Source: Paraburkholderia polaris
GTDB lineage: Bacteria > Pseudomonadota > Gammaproteobacteria > Burkholderiales > Burkholderiaceae
Length of the DNA: 64,000 bases
Direction of reading: 5' to 3'
NCBI RefSeq assembly: GCF_012927345.1
Contig: NZ_JABBGJ010000021.1
Coordinates: 93,954 to 157,953 of the forward strand
In this document: piece after piece, positions 38,255 to 47,936 of the stretch
Numbering within the stretch: position 1 is the stretch's first letter
Layout: each line of letters opens with the position of its first letter
Position numbers and translations under genes: made by a program
Notes under the pieces: model-generated
The model's input: only the letters and a program-made list of their open reading frames with translations
Told to the model about the DNA's origin: nothing
Database searches by the model: none

Positions 38255-38414
38255 CGAGTGAATCTGTGCCGTGCTGTGCTGCGTTGCGAGACCGTGATTA
38301 TCCCGGAAATGACAGCGCGCCGCTTGATGACTCTCGCGGCGCGCTAGTTTTGAGTGCTTTTCTGGCAGCAATCGCGCCTGAAAAGGCGCGGCGCGGCTGG
38401 ATCGAAGCGAGTGC

Positions 38415-39287
38415 TTACGCGACTGCGTCAGCCGGCTGATGGCTCAACAGCGCCATCAATTGTGCAATCTCTTCACGCAGCTTACGACGGTCGACGATCA
38501 TGTCGACCGCACCCTTCGTCAGCAGGAACTCGGCGCGCTGGAAGCCTTCCGGCAGCTTTTCACGCACGGTTTGTTCGATCACGCGCGGACCGGCGAAACC
38601 GATCAGCGCCTTCGGCTCGGCGATCACCACGTCGCCCAGGAACGCGAAACTCGCCGACACGCCGCCCATGGTCGGATCGGTCAGCACGGAAATGAAGGGC
38701 AGCTTGGCTTCGGCGAGCTTGGTCAGCATGGCCGTAGTTTTCGCCATTTGCATCAGCGAGAGCAAGCTTTCTTGCATCCGCGCGCCGCCCGAAGCGGTGA
38801 AGCAGATAAACGGCACTTTCTGTTCCAGCGCGTTCTGCGCGCCGCGCACGAAACGTTCGCCGACCACCGAACCCATCGAGCCGCCCATGAACGAGAACTC
38901 GAAGCACGCGACCACCACCGGCAGCGTGTGGATGGCGCCGCCCATCACGACCATCGCGTCGGTTTCGTCGGTGTCGTCCATCGCCTCTTTCAGGCGATCC
39001 GGGTATTTGCGGCTGTCTTTGAACTTGAGCGCGTCGACCGGGACGATTTCCTGGCCGATTTCATAACGGCCTTCCGGATCGAGCAGGCCGTCGAGCCGCT
39101 CACGCGCGCCGATGCGCATGTGATGGTCGCACTTCGGGCAAACATGCAGATTGGCCTCGACGTCATTGCGGTACAGCACGGCTTCGCACGACGGGCACTT
39201 GATCCACAGGCCTTCCGGAATCCCCTTGCGGTTCTTCGGGTCGGTTTGTTTGATTTTCGGCGGCAGCAGCTTATCGAGCCAGCTCAT
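38415..39287 (-). CDS. accD: Acetyl-CoA carboxylase carboxyltransferase beta subunit
   Basis: 290 residues from the ATG at 39287 (MSWLDKLLPPKIK), the usual length. AccD with AccA moves CO2 from biotin to acetyl-CoA to make malonyl-CoA for fatty-acid synthesis. An N-terminal four-cysteine zinc ribbon (CPSCEAVLY and CPKCDHH, 19 residues apart) and the crotonase-like core with FTASGGARMQE and DPTMGGVSASFAFLGDV are seen. It lies downstream of trpA, an arrangement common in proteobacteria. Confidence 0.97.
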   Translation of the reverse strand: MSWLDKLLPPKIKQTDPKNRKGIPEGLWIKCPSCEAVLYRNDVEANLHVCPKCDHHMRIGARERLDGLLDPEGRYEIGQEIVPVDALKFKDSRKYPDRLKEAMDDTDETDAMVVMGGAIHTLPVVVACFEFSFMGGSMGSVVGERFVRGAQNALEQKVPFICFTASGGARMQESLLSLMQMAKTTAMLTKLAEAKLPFISVLTDPTMGGVSASFAFLGDVVIAEPKALIGFAGPRVIEQTVREKLPEGFQRAEFLLTKGAVDMIVDRRKLREEIAQLMALLSHQPADAVA

Positions 39288-39367
39288 ATTGAATCCTTCT
39301 GGGGTCAACGGTCGCGCAAACGGCGGGACGAACCCGCCGCTCACACTACAGACGACAAAAATAACTG

Positions 39368-40180
39368 TTATCGGGCAGTCGCGACGCTATCGAGCGCCTC
39401 GCGCACTTCAGCGATGAAGCGCGTGAGCGTCTCGGCGGCGGTTTCGGGGGCCGCTTGTTCGAGCAATTGCACGATACGGCTGCCGATCACGACGGCATCG
39501 GACACTTCGGCTACCGAACGCGCCGTTTGCGCGTCACGGATGCCGAAACCGACGCCCACCGGCAGGGGTACGCGCGACTTGATGGCCGGGATTTTACTCG
39601 CGATGCTGGAAACGTCCAGATTTGCCGCGCCGGTCACGCCTTTCAACGACACATAATAGACGTAGCCGCTGGCGATTTTGCCGACTTCCGCAATGCGCTC
39701 ATCCGTGGAAGTGGGCGCGAGCAAAAAGATCGGATCGATGCCGGCAGATCGCATCTGTTCGGCGAAGTTAACGCACTCTTCAGGCGGATAGTCGACGACC
39801 AGCACGCCGTCTACCCCCGCTTCCTTTGCGGCCTTGGCGAATGCTTCGGTACCCATGCGCTCAATCGGATTGGCGTAGCCCATCAGCACCACCGGCGTCT
39901 TGTTGTCGGTTTCGCGGAAGCGCTTCACGTCGGCCAGCACGTGACGCAGCGACACGCCATGAGCCAACGCGCGTTCGGACGATTGCTGGATCACCGGACC
40001 GTCGGCCATCGGGTCGGAAAACGGCACACCGAGTTCGATCACATCGGCGCCGCCGGCGGCGAGCGCGTGCATGAATTCGACTGTGCGCGCCGGATCCGGG
40101 TCGCCGGCCGTCATGAACGGAATCAGGCCTTTCTTACCCTGGGCGGACAACGCGGCAAACGTGTTCTTGATACGGGACAT
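39368..40180 (-). CDS. trpA: Tryptophan synthase alpha subunit
   Basis: 270 residues. It cleaves indole-3-glycerol phosphate to indole, which passes to TrpB. The catalytic glutamate is in VIELGVPFSDPMADGP and the aspartate in DGVLVVDYPPEE. The phosphate-binding glycines are in VGFGIRDAQ and VIGSRIV. It is separated from trpB by a DNA methyltransferase gene, and 33 bases lie between that gene and the trpA start. Confidence 0.97.
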   Translation of the reverse strand: MSRIKNTFAALSAQGKKGLIPFMTAGDPDPARTVEFMHALAAGGADVIELGVPFSDPMADGPVIQQSSERALAHGVSLRHVLADVKRFRETDNKTPVVLMGYANPIERMGTEAFAKAAKEAGVDGVLVVDYPPEECVNFAEQMRSAGIDPIFLLAPTSTDERIAEVGKIASGYVYYVSLKGVTGAANLDVSSIASKIPAIKSRVPLPVGVGFGIRDAQTARSVAEVSDAVVIGSRIVQLLEQAAPETAAETLTRFIAEVREALDSVATAR

Positions 40181-40213
40181 GGAATATTCTCGGAATTTTT
40201 AGCTACTGCGCGC

Positions 40214-41131
40214 TTATTGCGCCTCGGTTTGCCGCTCAGCTTTGGCCGCAACCTTGCGGGTTTTGCGGGCGACAGTGGGCGCCGACGCGGCCGCGCTAAC
40301 GCGTTCGCGCGCTATGGCGCAGTAACTTTCATTGATCTCATAGCCGACGAATTCGCGCTGCTGCCGAGCGCAAGCGACTGCGGTGGTGCCGCTGCCCATG
40401 AACGGGTCGAGTACGCGCCCGCCCTTTGGACAACTTGCCAGCACCATCCGCTCGACAATTTCCAGAGGCTTCTGGGTCGGATGATCGACTCGTTCAGCGT
40501 GTTGCCGATGCAGTCGCGATACCGACCAGACATCCTTTGGATTATAGCCAAGCTCCAGCCACTTACTGCCTTCAAACAATTTACGCGAACGCGCCTTCTT
40601 CGTGACGGCATCGTACGGGATGCGGACGGGATCGAGATCGAAGAAATAATCTTTCGACACCGCGAAAAAGCCGATGTTGTCATGCACCGAGGTGAAACGG
40701 CGCACGGTTCCGCCCATGCTTGGCACGCGCCGGTCCCAGATGATTTCGTTGATCATCGTGAGTTTTGTCTTCAGGAAGCTGAAGATTTCCGGCGCGTACT
40801 GCCACGTGCAGAAGATATACAGCGAACCCGACGGCTTGAGCTTTGGAATAGCGAGTTCGAGCCAGCCACGCGTCCAGGCGAGAAAATCCTCGCCGGTGCG
40901 CATGTCGGAGTCGTTGCCATAATCCTTGCCGAGCCCATAAGGCGGATCGCAAAGGATCAGGTCGATCGACCCGTCGGGGATGTTCGCCACATCGGTCAGA
41001 AAATCGCGGTTCAACAGCCGAATGCCGGCGGGCACCTGCGGTAATAAGGCTGCAGGCACCTCGGCCGCCACTACCTCGGCGACCGGGGTGGTTTCAAGCG
41101 CCGACTGCGGCTCGTCGAACTCGTCGCGCAT
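40214..41131 (-). CDS. Site-specific DNA methyltransferase, beta-class order, inside the trp genes
   Basis: 305 residues. The catalytic motif DPPYGLGKD (DPPY at 62-65) comes before the AdoMet-binding motif DPFMGSGTTAVACA (near 242-255), the order of beta-class amino-methyltransferases such as CcrM and HinfI-type enzymes, which usually make N6-methyladenine. The target-recognition part lies between. The C-terminus is a basic Lys/Arg/Ala tail. No restriction endonuclease gene is beside it, so it looks like an orphan enzyme. It starts 11 bases after the trpB stop and ends 33 before trpA, so it should be co-expressed with tryptophan genes. From memory, an orphan methyltransferase near these genes in Burkholderia cenocepacia has been tied to gene regulation; I cannot confirm this is its orthologue. 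Confidence 0.88.
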   Translation of the reverse strand: MRDEFDEPQSALETTPVAEVVAAEVPAALLPQVPAGIRLLNRDFLTDVANIPDGSIDLILCDPPYGLGKDYGNDSDMRTGEDFLAWTRGWLELAIPKLKPSGSLYIFCTWQYAPEIFSFLKTKLTMINEIIWDRRVPSMGGTVRRFTSVHDNIGFFAVSKDYFFDLDPVRIPYDAVTKKARSRKLFEGSKWLELGYNPKDVWSVSRLHRQHAERVDHPTQKPLEIVERMVLASCPKGGRVLDPFMGSGTTAVACARQQREFVGYEINESYCAIARERVSAAASAPTVARKTRKVAAKAERQTEAQ

Positions 41132-41142
41132 CGTCGCGGCGC

Positions 41143-42336
41143 TCAGAACTGGATACCCGATCGCTCAGCGACCGTGTGCATGTCCTTGTCGCCGCGGCCC
41201 GACAGATTGACCAGAAGGACCTTGTCCTTGGGCAGCGTCGGCGCGAGCTTCGCGGCATAGGCCAGCGCGTGGCTGGACTCCAGCGCCGGAATAATGCCTT
41301 CGATGCGGCAGCAATCGTGGAACGCCTTAAGCGCCTCTTCGTCGGTGATGCCGACGTATTGCGCGCGATTGCTGTCTTTTAGCCACGCATGCTCCGGACC
41401 CACGCCCGGGTAATCCAAACCTGCCGAGACCGAATGCGTCTCGATGATCTGACCGTTCTCGTCTTGCAGGAGGTAGGTGCGGTTACCGTGCAACACACCG
41501 GGACTGCCGGCAATCAGCGAGGCCGCGTGACGGCCGGATTCGATCCCGTCGCCGGTCGCTTCCACGCCGATCAGTTGCACCGAAGCGTCGTCAATGTACG
41601 GGTAAAAGATACCCATTGCATTCGAACCACCGCCAACGCACGCAATCACGGCGTCCGGCTGACGACCAACCAGTTCGGGCATCTGCACCCTGCACTCGTC
41701 GCCGATCACGCGCTGGAAGTCGCGCACCATCATTGGATATGGATGCGGTCCCGCCACCGTGCCGATGATGTAGAACGTGTTTTCGACGTTGGTCACCCAA
41801 TCGCGCATTGCTTCATTGAGCGCGTCTTTCAGCGTGCGCGAGCCGGACGTCACGGGCACAACGGTCGCGCCGAGCAGCTTCATCCGGTACACGTTGGCAG
41901 CCTGGCGGCGCACGTCTTCCTCACCCATGTAGACCACGCATTCCATGCCGAAGCGCGCCGCGATGGTCGCGGTCGCCACGCCGTGCTGGCCCGCGCCGGT
42001 TTCCGCGATCACGCGCGGCTTGCCCATGCGCTTCGCGAGCAGCGCCTGGCCGATCACGTTATTGATCTTGTGAGCGCCGGTGTGATTCAGGTCTTCACGC
42101 TTGAAGAAAACCTGCGCGCCGCCGAGCATTTCGCTCCAGCGCTGTGCGTGATAAATCGGGGACGGACGACCCACGAAATACTTCAGTTCGCGTTCGTATT
42201 CGGCGACGAATTCCGGGTCTTTCTGATATTTCTCGTATGCGGCACGCAGCTCGTCGAGTGCGTGAACCAGCGTTTCGGCGACGAACACACCGCCATATTG
42301 GCCGAAATGGCCTCTTTCGTCAGGCAAGTTATACAT
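41143..42336 (-). CDS. trpB: Tryptophan synthase beta subunit
   Basis: 397 residues from the ATG at 42336 (MYNLPDERGHFGQYGG); a GTG three codons earlier is less likely. It is a PLP enzyme joining indole and serine to make tryptophan. The PLP lysine is in REDLNHTGAHKINN, the phosphate-binding loop in CVGGGSNAMG, and ETGAGQHGVATA is intact. Upstream on the same strand is trpF; downstream is the methyltransferase gene. Confidence 0.97.
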   Translation of the reverse strand: MYNLPDERGHFGQYGGVFVAETLVHALDELRAAYEKYQKDPEFVAEYERELKYFVGRPSPIYHAQRWSEMLGGAQVFFKREDLNHTGAHKINNVIGQALLAKRMGKPRVIAETGAGQHGVATATIAARFGMECVVYMGEEDVRRQAANVYRMKLLGATVVPVTSGSRTLKDALNEAMRDWVTNVENTFYIIGTVAGPHPYPMMVRDFQRVIGDECRVQMPELVGRQPDAVIACVGGGSNAMGIFYPYIDDASVQLIGVEATGDGIESGRHAASLIAGSPGVLHGNRTYLLQDENGQIIETHSVSAGLDYPGVGPEHAWLKDSNRAQYVGITDEEALKAFHDCCRIEGIIPALESSHALAYAAKLAPTLPKDKVLLVNLSGRGDKDMHTVAERSGIQF

Positions 42337-42396
42337 GGTGATCACTCTTCTCAGTGTGGCGCACGGTTTTCATATGAGAAAACCGCGCCGCTTGAA

Positions 42397-43110
42397 TCAT
42401 TCAGCGTCCGCTGCGCGCACTGCGCGTACGAACGCCGCCATCCGGGCGTGATCTTTCACGCCCCTGGCGCCCGGCACTTCGATGCCGCTCGAGACATCGA
42501 CCGCGTACGGGCGCACGCGATGGATCGCATCACTGACGTTTTGCGCGTTCAACCCACCACTCAAAACGGCCCGACGCGCGAGCTCTGCTGGAATAAGTGA
42601 CCAATCGAAAACCTTCCCGCCGCCGCCATAGCCTTCGACATGGGTGTCGAACAGAAGGCCGCTGGCTGCTGAATAGTTAAGCGCTGATTTTACCAAATCT
42701 GCCGGTTGAGTATCCGCCGCAACTCGCAACGCGCGCAACCAAGGCAAACCCGCAATGCCGGCGAGGGACTCGCACTGCTCCGCGGTTTCGTCGCCGTGGA
42801 ACTGCAGCAGCGTGAGCCCGACATTGCTGACGACTTCGCGAATCCAGTCCTGCGTCGCGTTCACGAACAAGCCGACTACCGACACGAACGGCGGCACGTC
42901 ATGCACCAGTTCGACGGCCTGCGCGACGCTCACTGAGCGTGAGCTGGGCGGATAGAACACGAGGCCGATCGCGTCGGCGCCGAGGTCGATCGCCTGGGTC
43001 ACGTCTTCCGGCTTCGACAGGCCGCACAGTTTGATACGCGTGCGATGCGGCGCGTTGTGCTGCGACGCGTCTACGTGAGCTTCGGCCGCCAGGTTTTCGG
43101 TTGATTTCAT
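42397..43110 (-). CDS. trpF: Phosphoribosylanthranilate isomerase
   Basis: 237 residues from the ATG at 43110, which overlaps the truA stop by four bases (ATGA). It isomerises phosphoribosylanthranilate in tryptophan synthesis. The catalytic cysteine is in RIKLCGLSKPEDV, the catalytic aspartate in LLFDTHVEGYGGGGKVFDW, and VLSGGLNAQNV and DVSSGIEVPGARGVKD are present. The first 30 residues before the barrel are a variable extension. Confidence 0.95.
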   Translation of the reverse strand: MKSTENLAAEAHVDASQHNAPHRTRIKLCGLSKPEDVTQAIDLGADAIGLVFYPPSSRSVSVAQAVELVHDVPPFVSVVGLFVNATQDWIREVVSNVGLTLLQFHGDETAEQCESLAGIAGLPWLRALRVAADTQPADLVKSALNYSAASGLLFDTHVEGYGGGGKVFDWSLIPAELARRAVLSGGLNAQNVSDAIHRVRPYAVDVSSGIEVPGARGVKDHARMAAFVRAVRAADAE

Positions 43111-43919
43111 GTTTGCGCTTGCTCGGTCCATACGGTACTCCACGGCACGCTGCCAGTCTGCGGCGCGGGCACGGCGAATTGCTCAGGATAGCCCACCTGC
43201 GCCAGGTACAGGCCGTCAGGCATGAAAGTCGGCGCGGCACAGTCGCGATCGTGGCTGGCGAGAACCTCGGCCATCCATTCGGCCGGATGGCGTCCCCGGC
43301 CGATATCGACGAGGCAGCCCATCAGATTGCGCACCATATGGTGCAGGAACGCGTTCGCCCGAAAGCGGAAATGAACGAAGTCACCCTGTTGCCGCATATC
43401 GATCTGATACAGATGCTTGATCGGCGTCTTCGCCTGGCATTGCGACGAACGAAACGCCGAAAAATCGTGCTCGCCGATCAGGTGGGTGGTGGCGGCCCGC
43501 ATGGCGTCGACATCCAGCGGCGTGTGCACCCAGCCGGCCCGCGTAGCCTGCATCGGCGAGCGGAACGGATGGACGTACAGGACGTAGTAATAAGTCCGCT
43601 CGAACGCCGAAAAGCGGGCGTGGAACGCGTCGGGCATCGGCTTGGCCCATTGCACGGCGATTGTCTTCGGCAGGAAGGCGTTGGTGCCGCGAATCCACGA
43701 AAAGTCCGTGCGATCGAGTTCGGTGTCGAAATGCACGACCTGGCCGAGGCCGTGCACGCCCGTATCCGTGCGGCCGGCCACGACGGTTTGCACGGGCGTT
43801 TGCGCGAACTCGCGCAACGCCCGTTCGAGCTCGTCCTGCACGGTCTTGCCGTGCGGCTGCGACTGCCAGCCGCAGAATGCCGAACCGTCGTACTGGACGC
43901 CTAGTGCAATACGCTTCAC
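43107..43919 (-). CDS. truA: tRNA pseudouridine(38-40) synthase
   Basis: 270 residues. TruA makes pseudouridine in the anticodon stem-loop of many tRNAs. The catalytic aspartate is in VVAGRTDTGVHGLGQVVHFDT (RTDxGVHA-type motif near residue 51), and FRANAFLHHMVRNLMG is the other signature. It overlaps the fimV stop at its start and the trpF start at its end (four bases each), so fimV-truA-trpF is one transcript. Confidence 0.97.
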   Translation of the reverse strand: MKRIALGVQYDGSAFCGWQSQPHGKTVQDELERALREFAQTPVQTVVAGRTDTGVHGLGQVVHFDTELDRTDFSWIRGTNAFLPKTIAVQWAKPMPDAFHARFSAFERTYYYVLYVHPFRSPMQATRAGWVHTPLDVDAMRAATTHLIGEHDFSAFRSSQCQAKTPIKHLYQIDMRQQGDFVHFRFRANAFLHHMVRNLMGCLVDIGRGRHPAEWMAEVLASHDRDCAAPTFMPDGLYLAQVGYPEQFAVPAPQTGSVPWSTVWTEQAQT

Positions 43920-46675
43920 GACAACGGCGCGAGCGTCGAGAGCAGCGCACGGGCCTCGGTGCGCGTGGCCGGATCGTTCGCTTCGATCACTTCGTTGATG
44001 AGCACGCGCGCGCCGGACAGATCGCCGAGGTCGATATATTCGGCGGCCAGATCGAGCTTGTTGCGGGCGATGCGGCTGAGATCGGCCCGCGTGAAGGCGG
44101 GCAACGGCTGAGCCGGACTCGGCGGCAACTCGAGGTCGAAATCGAGCTTCAGTGCGCCGAAGCCGGCCGCGCCCAGGCCCGCGACGGCGGCATGGCCCGC
44201 GGTGCCGACGGAGATTTCATCGGCGATGTGCGGAGCGTCATCCGGATCGTGCGGCGCCACGGCTTGCCGCGCGGTGGTTTCCGGGGATGCAACCGGCTGC
44301 GTCGACAGCGATCCGGGTGCGCTTATCGTTGCGTCGTCGGTCGATTCGATGCGCGGCGGCAATGGCATATCCAGACTGCTGAATGCATCGACGGCGTCGC
44401 GCGGGAACTCGGTCGGAACAGACAGCGCGGGCTGAATTTGCGCGACGGGTGCCGGCTCGAAATTCGGCGCGCCATCGGGCGTCGCGGTTTCGACTTGCTG
44501 ATGTGGCTGCGATTGCGGCTCATCGGCCGGCTGGTACGTCGGTTCGACGTGAGCCGCATCCTCCTGAGCCGTGGGCACTGCCGGCACGGACGTATCGGGC
44601 ACTGGATGCGCCGACGTCTCGCTGTACGGCTGGCCGAATGGCGAAGTCGTGTGCGACTCGACCTGCTGCTGCGTGAAGTCGATGGCCGGTGCCGGGGTGT
44701 CGAGACGGTTTTGTGTCTCAGCGAGCGGCTCGTTCGCCGACTCTGCCAACGACGTAGCCGGCGCAGCCGATGCCGGTTCGTCGTCCCATTGCAGACGGTG
44801 CGGAGGGGCCTCTTGCTGGAAAGTCTCGTTGACCGGTTCAAGCGGCGTCAGCGGCAGTGCTTCAGCGCCGAGTTCCGCGGCGGCTGCGAGACTCGCAGCC
44901 GTGGTCGCTCCATCAAGGTTTTCGTGATGTGCTGCGGGAAGAGGTTCGGACGTGGAACCGCTTTGAGCGGCCGGTTCAATTTCCGAGTTCGGTTCCGCAG
45001 GTTCGATGGGTGCGGGCGCCGGGTGGCTTTCCTGCGACGCGTGCTGGGACGCGTTGGGATCTTGTGCACGCCAATCTGTGAGCGGTTGGTGGGCAGCGGC
45101 CTCTTGCTCTGCTGCGGCCCGTTCTGCTGCGGCACGCTCGGCCGCCGCTTGTTCTGCCTCGGTGCGTTCGGCTTCAGCACCCTCCGCGGCAGTATGTGGC
45201 GTAACTGAGCTGTCTGCTTCTGCGTTTTCTGCCGCAGCACGGTCCGCTTCTGCACGTTCCGCCGCCAAGCGTTCGGCTTCCGCGCGCTCTGCAATCTCTC
45301 TCTCCGCTGCCTCGCGCTGCGCCGCTTCCCGCGCAGCCGCCGCGCGAATTTCAGCTTCGCGCTCCGCTGCCACGCGTTGCGCCACTTCCCGTGCCGCCGC
45401 ATTACCTTCTGCGCCCTCACGGTCAGCCGTCGCCAAGGTCGCCGCATGCCCCGCTGCCGCTACGTCGCTCGCGTCCGACGCATCGTGCGTCGAAACGACA
45501 TCCTGCGACCCAGCCGCTCGCGCAGAAGCCGCCGCTGCGTCCGCTGCCAGCGAGCCTTCAGCCGCGGCAACAGCGGCGCGCTTACGCCGACGCGAACGCA
45601 AAGCCGCCAGCAGCACGACCAACGCCGCACCGATCGCCGCCGCCACGCTCAAATTCGTCTGCGAGATGCCGGCGTCGTTCGACGTGGAGTTCGCAGCGCC
45701 GCCATGACCGGAAACGGCCGCCGCCGACGAAACGCCAGCGGCCGGCTGCGCACTGTTCGTCGAAGGTGTGACCGTCGCGACCGGCGAACCGCCGATGCCA
45801 TGTTTCTGCAACTCCATCAGCACGCGGTTTTTCAGCGCAAGCAATTGCTGCAAGCTGGACACCTGCGCACGCGGTTGCGATGCCTGCTGGGTCGTGCCTG
45901 TCGCTGGGGCGCCTGCTGTGGCCGACGCGGACGCACCTTCGGCGGCCTCGCTGGCCGAGGGCTGGATCGCGCCCGTCCAAACATGTGCACCGCTGCCCGG
46001 CAACGCGCCTGCAGCCTGTGAGCCCGCTACGGGCGCCGTCGAGACCGCGCCGGCCGCTGTTGAGCTACCCGGCGCCGCCGGGCTTACTTCAGCCGTTGAG
46101 CTGGCCGCCCCTGAAACCGCAGACGTGGCCGGCGCCGCCGCGCGAGCCGCGGCGCTTGCCGCGCTCGCAGCGGCGGCATTGACCTGCGCCACGCCGCTCG
46201 CGGCGCCGACCGCCGCCGCGTTCGGCGCGGCAGCAGGCGCAATCGTAGCGGCCGATGGTGCGGCAGACGCGGCCCCCGCAACCGGCGCAGAAGCCGCCGG
46301 AGCACCGGACGCATCCAGTGCCGGAATCGTCAACTGCGCGCCTACGCGCATCCGGCTCGGGTCATGACTCATGAAGGCATTCGGATTCGCATCGAACAGC
46401 GCGCGCGAAGCGCGTGCGAGCGTCCCCTTGTCGCGCGATTGCGTGACCGCAATCGCCACGTCGTTCAACGACTGCCCGGGCCGCACCGTATATTGACTCC
46501 CGGCGGCGTAAGAAACGGAGGCGCCCTCCGGCGCGCTCGCGGCGTCGCCCGGCGCTGCCACTGCGCTACCCACGCCGGCGCCAGCCAGCGCGAGCGCCAA
46601 AGCGGCCACGGCCGTCAGTCGGCCCGTACCTTGATGCATAAACATAGCCCGAAGGGATGAGAGTCGAAGGTTCAT
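43916..46675 (-). CDS. fimV: FimV-type peptidoglycan-binding inner-membrane hub protein
   Basis: 919 residues from the ATG at 46675, behind AGGAG with a five-base gap; the longer frame to 46933 overlaps the asd terminator. Layout: signal peptide (AVAALALALAGAGVGSAVAA), LysM-like segment (YTVRPGQSLNDVAI near 60), Ala/Ser-rich linker, one membrane helix (LSVAAAIGAALVVLLAAL) before RSRRRKR, a long Ala/Glu/Arg coiled region, an acidic part, and the conserved C-terminal FimV domain (YIDLGDLSGARVLINEVIE). FimV organises type IV pili and polar proteins in other bacteria. The linker is low-complexity, so domain edges are approximate. Confidence 0.88.
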   Translation of the reverse strand: MNLRLSSLRAMFMHQGTGRLTAVAALALALAGAGVGSAVAAPGDAASAPEGASVSYAAGSQYTVRPGQSLNDVAIAVTQSRDKGTLARASRALFDANPNAFMSHDPSRMRVGAQLTIPALDASGAPAASAPVAGAASAAPSAATIAPAAAPNAAAVGAASGVAQVNAAAASAASAAARAAAPATSAVSGAASSTAEVSPAAPGSSTAAGAVSTAPVAGSQAAGALPGSGAHVWTGAIQPSASEAAEGASASATAGAPATGTTQQASQPRAQVSSLQQLLALKNRVLMELQKHGIGGSPVATVTPSTNSAQPAAGVSSAAAVSGHGGAANSTSNDAGISQTNLSVAAAIGAALVVLLAALRSRRRKRAAVAAAEGSLAADAAAASARAAGSQDVVSTHDASDASDVAAAGHAATLATADREGAEGNAAAREVAQRVAAEREAEIRAAAAREAAQREAAEREIAERAEAERLAAERAEADRAAAENAEADSSVTPHTAAEGAEAERTEAEQAAAERAAAERAAAEQEAAAHQPLTDWRAQDPNASQHASQESHPAPAPIEPAEPNSEIEPAAQSGSTSEPLPAAHHENLDGATTAASLAAAAELGAEALPLTPLEPVNETFQQEAPPHRLQWDDEPASAAPATSLAESANEPLAETQNRLDTPAPAIDFTQQQVESHTTSPFGQPYSETSAHPVPDTSVPAVPTAQEDAAHVEPTYQPADEPQSQPHQQVETATPDGAPNFEPAPVAQIQPALSVPTEFPRDAVDAFSSLDMPLPPRIESTDDATISAPGSLSTQPVASPETTARQAVAPHDPDDAPHIADEISVGTAGHAAVAGLGAAGFGALKLDFDLELPPSPAQPLPAFTRADLSRIARNKLDLAAEYIDLGDLSGARVLINEVIEANDPATRTEARALLSTLAPLS

Positions 46676-46748
46676 CGGGACTCCTGGCGCGTCAGCGCGC
46701 AGCCCTTTTTTGCGGTTGGAAAGAGACAAGATAATCGGAGCACACAAT

Positions 46749-46777
46749 GAAAAAAGCGCCGCGCAAGCGCGACGCTT
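46749..46777 (-). terminator. Rho-independent terminator after asd
   Basis: On the minus strand, AAGCGTCGCGC (46777-46767) pairs with GCGCGGCGCTT (46764-46754), one G-T pair, round a tiny loop, then six T. It lies 38 bases after the asd stop and before fimV. Confidence 0.88.
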
Positions 46778-46814
46778 CTTGAGTTTTCTACGCGTCGTGA
46801 GCGCGTAGTTTACT

Positions 46815-47936
46815 TTACTTGTCGAGCACAATGCGAAGCATGCGACGCAGCGGTTCTGCCGCGCCCCACAGCAGTTGGTCGCCGACCGTGAAGGCCGACA
46901 GATATTCGCCGCCCATCGCCAGCTTGCGCACACGGCCGACCGGCACGGTCAACGTGCCCGTCACCACCGCCGGGGACAGATCGCGTATCGACGCCTCGCG
47001 TTCGTTCGGCACGACCTTGACCCAGTCATTGCCCGACGCGAGGATGCTGTTCACTTCGTCCAGCGGCACATCCTTGTTCAGCTTGATGGTCAGCGCCTGC
47101 GAGTGGCAGCGCATTGCGCCGATCCGCACGCAGAGACCATCCACCGGGATCGAACCCGGCGTGCCCATGGCAGGCTTACCGAGGATCTTGTTGGTTTCCG
47201 CGCCGCCCTTCCACTCTTCCTTCGACATGCCGTTGCCGAGATCCTTGTCGATCCACGGAATCAACGAGCCGGCGAGCGGCACGCCGAAGTTGTCGGTCGG
47301 CATACGGTCGCTGTTCATCGCGCTCAGCACGCGGCGGTCGATGTCGAGAATCGCCGACGACGGATCAGCCAGGTCTTCCTTGGCCGCACCATACAGCGTG
47401 CCCATTTGTTGCAGCAGTTCGCGCATGTTTTGCGCGCCCGCGCCCGAAGCGGCCTGATACGTCATGGCCGTCATCCAGTCGACGAGGTTTTCGCGGAACA
47501 GACCGCCCAGCGCCATCAGCATCAGGCTGACCGTGCAGTTGCCACCGATGAAATTCTTCTGGCCCTTGACCAGCGCGTTCTTGATCACGTCGAGGTTGAC
47601 CGGATCGAGAATGATGACCGCGTCATCCTTCATGCGCAGCGACGAAGCCGCGTCGATCCAGTAGCCGTTCCAGCCCGCTGCGCGTAGCTTCGGGAACACT
47701 TCATTCGTGTAATCGCCGCCTTGGCACGAGATGATCGCTTCGCACTTCTTCAGGTCTTCAATGCTTGTCGCATCTTTGAGCTTGGTCTCGTTTTTGGCGA
47801 ACGACGGCGCGTTGCCGCCCGCGTTGCTGGTGCTGAAAAACACCGGTTCGATCAAGTCGAAATCGCCTTCCTGCTGCATACGCTGCATCAGGACGCTGCC
47901 GACCATACCGCGCCAACCTACGAGACCTACGTTCAT
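46815..47936 (-). CDS. asd: Aspartate-semialdehyde dehydrogenase
   Basis: 373 residues from the ATG at 47936 (MNVGLVGWRGMVGSVLMQRM). It reduces aspartyl phosphate to the semialdehyde, the branch point for lysine/diaminopimelate, threonine and methionine. The active-site cysteine is in FIGGNCTVSLM, and the nucleotide-binding loop GWRGMVGS opens the protein. It is the first asd form typical of Gram-negatives. It follows leuB after 371 bases, and a strong terminator ends it. Confidence 0.97.
   Translation of the reverse strand: MNVGLVGWRGMVGSVLMQRMQQEGDFDLIEPVFFSTSNAGGNAPSFAKNETKLKDATSIEDLKKCEAIISCQGGDYTNEVFPKLRAAGWNGYWIDAASSLRMKDDAVIILDPVNLDVIKNALVKGQKNFIGGNCTVSLMLMALGGLFRENLVDWMTAMTYQAASGAGAQNMRELLQQMGTLYGAAKEDLADPSSAILDIDRRVLSAMNSDRMPTDNFGVPLAGSLIPWIDKDLGNGMSKEEWKGGAETNKILGKPAMGTPGSIPVDGLCVRIGAMRCHSQALTIKLNKDVPLDEVNSILASGNDWVKVVPNEREASIRDLSPAVVTGTLTVPVGRVRKLAMGGEYLSAFTVGDQLLWGAAEPLRRMLRIVLDK

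Noticed and set aside
43661..45208. 515-codon plus-strand frame opposite truA and fimV
   Set aside because: Arg-rich shadow of the fimV and truA codons; no independent coding signal.
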